This document shows positions 58,380 to 64,000 of a stretch of 64,000 nt of DNA, piece by piece. A model generated the notes under the pieces. It had not been told where the DNA came from and made no database searches. It was given only the letters and a program-made list of their open reading frames with translations. The position numbers and the translations under genes were made by a program. Source of the stretch: a candidate division WOR-3 bacterium (GTDB lineage: Bacteria; Hydrothermota; Tepidihabitantia; SM23-42); NCBI GenBank assembly GCA_029858255.1, contig JAOUFJ010000010.1:1-64000 (forward strand). The letters run 5' to 3'. Every line of letters starts with the position of its first letter. The first letter of the stretch is position 1.

Positions 58380-61082
58380 ATGAGAGAAAGATTACTTAGG
58401 AATTGGGCGCGTATCGCGGCTACCCACCCGTGGCGGGTGATCATAGCGGTACTCATAATCACCGTGCTTGCCGCCATCTCAACGTCCCGGATCAGAATGG
58501 ACATGCGTTGGTCAGACCTCTTGCCCATGAATGATCCCAAAGCAAGGGAATTCGATGAAATAATAACTGAATACAAGAGCGCATCGACCTTCCTCATCGT
58601 CGTACGCGGGGAAGAACAGCAGATAAAGAGATTCGCCGATGCGATCACGCCTGAAATAAAAGAATTGCCTCAATTCTTCAGTCGTGTCGACTACAAGCTC
58701 GATAAAGAGTTTCTTTCGAACCATGCACTGATGCTCGCGGAAACGAAAGATCTGAAAACCTCTGCGGACATGTTCAAAGATCTCGATCTGATTCCGCTCT
58801 TGACCAGCATAAACGACAATTTCGAAGAGGAGTACGTTGGCGATGAAGAAGCGCTGAGCACCAAGGAAAAGGAGAACGAAGCCGTAAGAACCCTTGATGG
58901 GTTCTATTCCTGGCTGAAGGCAATGGATACCTTCATTACGGACCCGGGCTCGGCGAACAGTACCCTGGCCGACTCGGCGGTCGAGCGCTTTCTCTACGGC
59001 GATCCCTACTTCATCTCCCAGGATAAGCGTGTCCTCCTCATGAACCTCAAAGCCAGTTTTACCGCAATGGATATCGACAAGGATATCGCCTCGACCGACA
59101 GCGTTCAGGCGATTCTGGACCGCACACTACCCGATTTCCCAGGTGTCAGAGCCGGCATCGCCGGTATGATACCGCTGCAGAAGGATGAAATGGAGCACAC
59201 GACCAAGGATATGCAGTTCAGTTCGATACTTGCCGTTGTCCTGGTCATGGTGCTTTTCATGCTGACCTTCAGGATCTGGAGCACGCCGATCCTCGCCGGG
59301 CTCAACCTGATGATCTCGATCCTGATCGCGGCCGGCGGGCTTGGACTCATACTTGGCAGGTTGAACCTTATGACCTCGATGTTCGCCGTGATCCTCATCG
59401 GTCTCGGAATTGATTACGCGATCCACATCATCTCTGTCTACGGAGAACGAAGGGTCATTGACAAAGATGCAGTCGATGCAATGCAAGAAACCCTGGTACG
59501 TTCCGGGCCCGGCATCATCACCGGAGCCCTGACCACGGCTGCAGCATTCTTTGCACTGACTATTTCGGTAACCCAGGGCATCAAAGAAATGGGCATAGTA
59601 CTTGGTATCGGTATCATCTGCGCCATGGTGACGACCATGGTTCTGCTGCCAGCCATCCTCGTCGCGCGTGAGAGGGTCCTGGCACGCGTCACAAAGAAAC
59701 CCCTGAAGCAACCCCACGTTGAATTCAAATTCCTTGGTGAGATAGGAAGGAAAATCGCAGCACACCCAATGATCTTTCTGATCCTTACGATCGTGATAAC
59801 AGTGTTCTTTTTCTACCAGGCGATCAACATAAAATTCGACTATAACATGCTCAATCTCGAACCGAAGGGATTACCCACAGTCGAGCTGCAGGATACGATC
59901 ATCGAAGCATTCGACCTCAGTCCGGACTTTGCCATGGTCACGACCGGTTCGATTGAAGAATCATACGAAATGTCTGAGAAGCTGAAGCAAATGCCGCTGG
60001 TCAGCATGGTCGAGAACATCACTGACTACATCCCGCCCCAGGACAAGCAGCAAGAACGCATACCCGAGGTCGAGAAGATACGGAAACTCGTCAGCCGCAC
60101 TACCAAACGCACACCGACATCGCAAGCCAACCTCGCCCGACTGATCGAACAACTGGAGAGACTGGATATGAACATCTATGAACTGTCACAGCTTGCATTC
60201 ATCGGCGGGCAGGACAAAGTGGACGCAAAAGCAAAGAGTATCATTGGTGATCCGGAGAAAGAGGATTCCGAGAGCTTTGTATTGAACCTGATCGAAAAGA
60301 TAGAGCAGGATCCGCAAGAAGCAGTCACCCAACTGAACAGATTTCAGGATCACTACCAACCTGTTCTGCGCAGCAAGATCTATAAGATGGCAAACCCTGC
60401 ATTGATCACACTTGATGATCTTCCCGAGCACATCAGGAACCAGTATATCAATGAAAATGGGGACAAGTACCTCGTCACGATCTATCCCAAGGAACAGGTT
60501 TGGAATTACGAAGCCCTCACCCGTTTCGACAAGCAGATGGAATCCGTCAGCCCGAAGATCACCGGCACGCCGCCGATATTCTTGCATCTCATCCGGCTTA
60601 TCGGCCGCGATGGTTTACTGGCGACCATACTGACCGTTATCATCGTCATCCTGCTGCTCTGGATCGACTTCAGAAGTCTGCGTTTCGCCTTGCTGGGTGT
60701 GATACCGCTCATTACGGGCGGCATCTGGATGTTGGGTATCATGAAGACCTTCGGCGTAATGCTCACCATGCTCAATGTGATGGCAATCCCTATGATCGTC
60801 GGCATTGGCATAGACGACGGAGTACACGTTCTGCACCGGTATATGTTCGAAGGGCTCAGAAAGACACCCGTTGTCCTGCGGAGCACAGGAAAGGCAGTCT
60901 TACTCACGTCCCTGACCACGATGGCTGGTTTTGGCTCGCTTATGACCGCGTCTTATCGCGGATGGGCCGGCTTCGGTGCCTTACTGGTAACCGGCGTCGG
61001 TGCATGTTTCCTGACAACCATTCTTTTCATCCCCTCTATTATCGGTTTGGTGACCAGAGGACAGAAAAATGACAAACACTGA
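58380..61082 (+). CDS. RND/MMPL-family exporter
   Basis: 900 residues with two repeats, each of one membrane helix, a large periplasmic domain, and five further helices. The proton-relay signatures are GLGIDYAIHI (about 340) and GIGIDDGVHVLHRY (about 806). First helix: RVIIAVLIITVLAAIS. Long periplasmic loops (about 40-275 and 475-735) contain coiled-coil-like Glu/Lys stretches. It belongs to COG1033-type predicted exporters (HpnN and MmpL relatives) that move lipids or other hydrophobic molecules. GGAGGAATG precedes the start. A 29-residue membrane microprotein gene lies downstream. Confidence 0.95.
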   Translation: MRERLLRNWARIAATHPWRVIIAVLIITVLAAISTSRIRMDMRWSDLLPMNDPKAREFDEIITEYKSASTFLIVVRGEEQQIKRFADAITPEIKELPQFFSRVDYKLDKEFLSNHALMLAETKDLKTSADMFKDLDLIPLLTSINDNFEEEYVGDEEALSTKEKENEAVRTLDGFYSWLKAMDTFITDPGSANSTLADSAVERFLYGDPYFISQDKRVLLMNLKASFTAMDIDKDIASTDSVQAILDRTLPDFPGVRAGIAGMIPLQKDEMEHTTKDMQFSSILAVVLVMVLFMLTFRIWSTPILAGLNLMISILIAAGGLGLILGRLNLMTSMFAVILIGLGIDYAIHIISVYGERRVIDKDAVDAMQETLVRSGPGIITGALTTAAAFFALTISVTQGIKEMGIVLGIGIICAMVTTMVLLPAILVARERVLARVTKKPLKQPHVEFKFLGEIGRKIAAHPMIFLILTIVITVFFFYQAINIKFDYNMLNLEPKGLPTVELQDTIIEAFDLSPDFAMVTTGSIEESYEMSEKLKQMPLVSMVENITDYIPPQDKQQERIPEVEKIRKLVSRTTKRTPTSQANLARLIEQLERLDMNIYELSQLAFIGGQDKVDAKAKSIIGDPEKEDSESFVLNLIEKIEQDPQEAVTQLNRFQDHYQPVLRSKIYKMANPALITLDDLPEHIRNQYINENGDKYLVTIYPKEQVWNYEALTRFDKQMESVSPKITGTPPIFLHLIRLIGRDGLLATILTVIIVILLLWIDFRSLRFALLGVIPLITGGIWMLGIMKTFGVMLTMLNVMAIPMIVGIGIDDGVHVLHRYMFEGLRKTPVVLRSTGKAVLLTSLTTMAGFGSLMTASYRGWAGFGALLVTGVGACFLTTILFIPSIIGLVTRGQKNDKH

Positions 61083-61099
61083 GGCCAGTTAAGTATCAA

Positions 61100-61167
61100 G
61101 GAGAGCCTGTCATGGGTTATCGCTCGCCTACCATCCACAGTTCAATACTAAAAATGGCAGGCTCTCC
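61100..61167. repeat. 14-bp inverted repeat with 40-base loop after the MMPL gene
   Basis: Arms 61100-61113 (GGAGAGCCTGTCAT) and 61154-61167 pair with one G-U-type mismatch. The left arm starts 18 bases after the MMPL stop. It could be an mRNA-stabilising or attenuating stem; no T run follows the right arm. Confidence 0.6.
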
Positions 61168-61217
61168 AACTTGCACAAGAAGAACTGGCAGCGAAATGAC
61201 GATGAATGGAGATCGAC

Positions 61218-61307
61218 ATGGATACAACAATTCTCGCCATCGTTACCGTGATCGCCGGTGCAATGATCGTAGCATTGCTTATTCGGTCATTTACCGGAGA
61301 AAAATGA
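61218..61307 (+). CDS. 29-residue single-span membrane microprotein
   Basis: The reading frame gives MDTTILAIVTVIAGAMIVAL followed by LIRSF and a short charged tail: one nearly uninterrupted membrane helix with Asp outside and Arg/Lys at the end. A GGAG motif is 6 bases before the ATG. Size and layout recall KdpF, CydX and AcrZ, small partners of membrane complexes. It follows the MMPL pump on the same strand, so a pump-associated role is a reasonable inference. Confidence 0.6.
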   Translation: MDTTILAIVTVIAGAMIVALLIRSFTGEK

Positions 61308-61410
61308 ACACAACGGGGCATTGAAGATGTTGAGGATCAGACCGAACACCCATCCCCCAAAACGACCTCCAGACAGAGTCAACATTACTGGCACAGAGGG
61401 ATCAACCTAC

Positions 61411-61438
61411 TTGACAGCCAGTCCGAATTGGTTACAAT
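61411..61438 (+). promoter_or_regulatory. Promoter of micro-ORF/FMN reductase, predicted leaderless
   Basis: TTGACA 61411-61416, 16-base spacer, TACAAT 61433-61438, 5 bases to the micro-ORF ATG at 61444. Confidence 0.7.
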
Positions 61439-61443
61439 GTTAT

Positions 61444-61566
61444 ATGTCATTTGTTAAACGGAATGCAGATATAAGACATATAAAAGGACAGCCCACGGAA
61501 CGTTCTTTAATCGGTGCACTACGCGCTCGTGCGGAAAAAACCGCACGTAAGGAGGAACGTGAATAA
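61444..61566 (+). CDS. 40-residue basic leaderless micro-ORF overlapping the FMN reductase start
   Basis: Opens MSFVKRNADIRHIKGQPTER and continues with an Arg/Lys/Glu-rich helix. It starts 5 bases after the -10 box and ends with TAA 61564-61566, inside the downstream gene (GTG 61559). The hairpin 61528-61547 and AAGGAGG of the downstream gene lie within it, so ribosomes translating it would open the hairpin. No family recognised. Confidence 0.55.
   Translation: MSFVKRNADIRHIKGQPTERSLIGALRARAEKTARKEERE
61528..61547 (+). promoter_or_regulatory. Hairpin just upstream of the FMN reductase ribosome site
   Basis: Stem CGTGCGG/CCGCACG (7 bp) around six A residues, ending 1-2 bases before AAGGAGG (61549-61555). 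It could limit access to that ribosome site unless the overlapping micro-ORF is translated. Confidence 0.5.
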
Positions 61567-62125
61567 AAGGGTGCTCGTGATAAACGGCTCGACCAGGGAG
61601 AACGGTAACACCGACGCCGTTCTCAGATCTTTTATGCAAGGTGTCAGTGAGGGCGGTCTCAACGTGCGTGAGGCTGTACTCCGCAACCTTACAGTAAACA
61701 ACTGTGTCGGGTGCTGCAAGTGTCAGAAAGAAAAGAAGTGCAACTTTCAGGACGACATGACCGAACTACGCGATATGGTCATAAAGTCAGACGTCCTTGT
61801 TTTCGCTTCACCGATTTACTGGTGCGAAATCACCGGTTTGATGAAAACATTCATTGACCGGTTATATTTCTTTCACCATAAAGAAAACAGCAACCTGGTT
61901 GCCGGCAAGAAGGCACTGATAATCACCACGCTCGGCGAAAAAGATGCAGCGTACGAATCTCAGGTTCTCGTCGATTTCTATAAACGATTCTTCCACTCCC
62001 TTCAAATTGAAATTCTCGACGTGCTGTCATTTCCTGATCTGATGGAAAAAGAAGCGAACGTAAAGAAACCCGAGTATTCGCAAACAGCCTACAAGGCCGG
62101 TAAGAAGCTCTCCGGAACTATTTGA
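61559..62125 (+). CDS. NADPH-dependent FMN reductase / Isf-like flavoprotein
   Basis: 188 residues from GTG 61559, 3 bases after AAGGAGGAAC; an ATG at 61514 upstream lacks a ribosome site. Flavodoxin-like fold: FMN loop VINGSTRENGNTDAVLRSF and SDVLVFASPIYWCEITGLMK. A compact Cys cluster (CVGCCKCQKEKKC...DDM) matches iron-sulfur flavoproteins and related reductases and may hold a [4Fe-4S] cluster. It probably carries electrons in low-potential metabolism or oxidative-stress defence. Confidence 0.9.
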   Translation: MNKRVLVINGSTRENGNTDAVLRSFMQGVSEGGLNVREAVLRNLTVNNCVGCCKCQKEKKCNFQDDMTELRDMVIKSDVLVFASPIYWCEITGLMKTFIDRLYFFHHKENSNLVAGKKALIITTLGEKDAAYESQVLVDFYKRFFHSLQIEILDVLSFPDLMEKEANVKKPEYSQTAYKAGKKLSGTI

Positions 62126-62176
62126 CCGCTGGTGAAAGAATTCCTGGTTATTTAGCTTATCTGTAAGGGAGGCCGA

Positions 62177-64000
62177 ATGCATTTTGTATTATTGTTTTTT
62201 GTTCTATCAAACGCAGAAAGATCAGTGGAGGTCAGATTCACCGAGACGGCTCCGCAAATCGATGGCATCATTGAAGACGTCTGGCAGCAGGCTGACAGCG
62301 CTTACGATTTTGTACAGCATATACCATACGAAAAGACCGCGCCGACAGAACGAACCGTCGTCTATGTTCTCCAGGATCATAACAACCTGTATTTTGCGTT
62401 CCGCTGCTATGCCGATAAACACGCGCCCGTAGCCTGTTTCACTACGGATGAGGATTATGTCCGGGTGAGCATCGATCCGTTCGGCAGCAAAACGACAGGT
62501 TATTATTTTCTGGTCTTCGCGAGCCAGCTTTTCTGGGATGGCTGGATATTCGATGACGGCCGGACCTATGATGATTCCTGGGAAGGTATTTGGTACCGCG
62601 ATGTGAAGGTCTATGATGACCGGCTCGATGTCGAGATCAGAATTCCCTTCAAATCCATCCGCTACAAAAAGGGACTATCAGAGTGGGGTATTCAATTCTT
62701 TCGTCACCAGGCGCATAACCGTGAAGACGATTACTGGACCGAAGTCTTGCAGGGCGAAGGCGACATGGTGTCCCGCTGGGGAACGCTCAAGAACATGGAC
62801 CCGCAGTCCACCGGATACTACTTCGAGCTCTATCCTGAAGCATATTTGCGTTTCGACAAAAGGTACTACGCTAACCCGAATGTTGGCGGAATAGATTCCA
62901 CAGATACTGAAATAAAACCGAGTCTCAGCCTGAATTTGAAATGGGATGTAACGCCTCAGACAACGATCAACGCCACTGCATATCCGGATTTTGCCCAGAT
63001 CGAATCCGACCCGTTCACGGTTAATCTGTCCAGGTATCCCACATACCTTGATGAACGCAGGCCATTCTTTCTTGAAGGAAGGGATATTTTCCGGATGTCT
63101 GATCTAGGCAGCGATGGTGGTCAATTTTTCTTTCCCCTTGAGATCTTCTACTCCCGAAGGATCGGCAAATCCCTGGACGGCGAAGTCGTGCCGATCCTCG
63201 GCGGGTTGAAGGTTACCAACAATTCGGAGAAATTCAACATTGGCATGTTGGGAGCTTACACCGGCGAATTCACGATCACGACGCCCGATGATACGCTCAT
63301 CGAACCCGATCGGTGGTTCGGCGTTATTCGGGCAAGACGCAGCATAATGGAAAATTCCGACGTTGGCGTGTTATTCAGCGGCAGCGCGGTCGACCGCGAC
63401 AACTATAATTATGCGGTGGGGATCGAAGGGGTCTACCGGAGCGGCGCGGATCAGGTCATCATTCAGGGTGCATTCAGCGACAGCACCACGAAACGGGGCT
63501 GGGCGCTCACCTCTGGATACCGCGGATTCATCGGCAATTTCTATACTAAATTCGCCGCCGAGGTAGTGCATGATTCATTCAATGTCAGTGATATTGGATT
63601 CGTACCCTGGGCAGGCAGAAAACGCGTATATCTTTTCAGCGGTCCAAGCAAAGTATACCAGGAAGGATTCTTACGCTGGCTCTACATTGCCCCGGGCGTT
63701 CATCTCCTTCAAGAGCCCGGAGATTCCAACTGGTCCAAACTGGCGGGACTGCAGATCAACCCGGCATTCCGTAACCGCTGGGGCATGGGCCTGGATATTT
63801 ACGCCGGTCGTTACTACGAGGCGGACACGAACTACCTGTACCGCAGCGTTGATTTCTCGACGTGGGGCCTCATCAAGGGCAATAACATCAACTTCGGATC
63901 GAGCTACAGTTACAGCTGGAATTACCGCCGCAACTATCTTGCGCATCAGATGACGAACTGGTTCTTCTTCGGTTACTCGATCATACCGCCGATGAGCATC
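62177..64000 (+). CDS. CBM9-like / DUF5916 outer-membrane protein (partial, runs off the window)
   Basis: The frame is open from ATG 62177 to the window end (608 codons seen). GGGAGG precedes the start; signal peptide MHFVLLFFVLSNAERSVEVR (short). A CBM9-like N-domain covers about 20-210 (APQIDGIIEDVWQQADSAYD, YVLQDHNNLYFAFRCYAD, RLDVEIRIPFKSIRYKKG). The DUF5916 barrel follows with ATAYPDFAQIESDPFTVNLS, YPTYLDERRPFFLEG and FYSRRIGKSLDGE. It is an outer-membrane protein widely found in Bacteroidota-like phyla; its ligand is unknown. Confidence 0.9.
   Translation, partial: MHFVLLFFVLSNAERSVEVRFTETAPQIDGIIEDVWQQADSAYDFVQHIPYEKTAPTERTVVYVLQDHNNLYFAFRCYADKHAPVACFTTDEDYVRVSIDPFGSKTTGYYFLVFASQLFWDGWIFDDGRTYDDSWEGIWYRDVKVYDDRLDVEIRIPFKSIRYKKGLSEWGIQFFRHQAHNREDDYWTEVLQGEGDMVSRWGTLKNMDPQSTGYYFELYPEAYLRFDKRYYANPNVGGIDSTDTEIKPSLSLNLKWDVTPQTTINATAYPDFAQIESDPFTVNLSRYPTYLDERRPFFLEGRDIFRMSDLGSDGGQFFFPLEIFYSRRIGKSLDGEVVPILGGLKVTNNSEKFNIGMLGAYTGEFTITTPDDTLIEPDRWFGVIRARRSIMENSDVGVLFSGSAVDRDNYNYAVGIEGVYRSGADQVIIQGAFSDSTTKRGWALTSGYRGFIGNFYTKFAAEVVHDSFNVSDIGFVPWAGRKRVYLFSGPSKVYQEGFLRWLYIAPGVHLLQEPGDSNWSKLAGLQINPAFRNRWGMGLDIYAGRYYEADTNYLYRSVDFSTWGLIKGNNINFGSSYSYSWNYRRNYLAHQMTNWFFFGYSIIPPMSI

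Noticed and set aside
61112-61324. 70-codon ORF crossing the inverted repeat downstream of the MMPL gene
   Set aside because: Its composition is unlike a folded protein and it overlaps the better-supported membrane microprotein in another frame; no ribosome site.
1-64000. CRISPR arrays, insertion sequences, prophage, rRNA or tRNA genes
   Set aside because: No regularly spaced repeats, transposase or integrase motifs, or RNA-gene signatures were seen.

Overview
The window reads as a chromosomal segment of a Gram-negative, probably anaerobic or microaerophilic, uncultured bacterium. Evidence: an LptD-type outer-membrane assembly protein, a TonB-dependent receptor, several beta-barrels, T9SS/FlgD-like C-terminal sorting domains on secreted proteins, MalT/BTAD regulators and PAS-GAF-HD-GYP proteins. 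This mix is typical of FCB-neighbour candidate phyla (WOR-3/Stahlbacteria, Zixibacteria, Cloacimonadota-like). The phylum call is inference. There are no rRNA or tRNA genes, CRISPR arrays or insertion sequences that I can see.

Layout. 1-3541: two secreted proteins with C-terminal sorting domains and twin terminators, then a TonB gene. 3542-3964: a divergent intergenic region holding a 15-copy 9-bp tandem repeat and a pyrimidine-rich tract. 3965-9326: deoB-cdd-ATPase-lptD operon, ending zero bases from a convergent ppiD-like gene that carries a frameshift (9327-11029) and follows larA. 12407-17777: serS, a small membrane protein, ROK kinase, a fused disulfide oxidoreductase/thioredoxin reductase, and a site-2-type protease with CBS domains. 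17866-19561: ZIP and CDF metal transporters. 19608-23452: an overlapping operon of metallo-hydrolase, two acyltransferases, GT4 glycosyltransferase and PIG-L deacetylase, headed by a 36-codon micro-ORF. 23534-26458: GNAT, M20 peptidase, winged-helix protein. 26716-36196: TonB-dependent receptor and two giant tandem MalT/BTAD regulators. 36320-39717: radical SAM, HD-GYP, V4R-like sensor and a micro-ORF. 39856-47131: topA, flavin reductase-like protein, endonuclease IV, and an operon of an unrecognised KOW protein, a beta-barrel, accA and a PATAN protein. 47208-53605: GYD protein, second HD-GYP, TPR and beta-propeller exported proteins, two GNATs. 53696-62125: uridine-kinase-like, unknown membrane protein, a TetR-controlled LolA-like/beta-barrel/MMPL export operon with microproteins, and an FMN reductase. 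62177-64000: start of a large CBM9/DUF5916 outer-membrane protein.

The strongest unexplained signal is regulatory. At least 14 genes or micro-ORFs have a sigma70-like promoter, nearly always with a 16-bp spacer, whose -10 hexamer ends only 5-10 bases before the start codon and with no Shine-Dalgarno sequence, so their mRNAs should be leaderless. Genes for secreted proteins and several others instead have a leader with a clear AGGAGG. Four micro-ORFs (29-48 codons) end inside the start of the next gene (MBL hydrolase, V4R-like sensor, TetR, FMN reductase), which suggests translational coupling. All functional calls are by reading motifs; no database search was possible.
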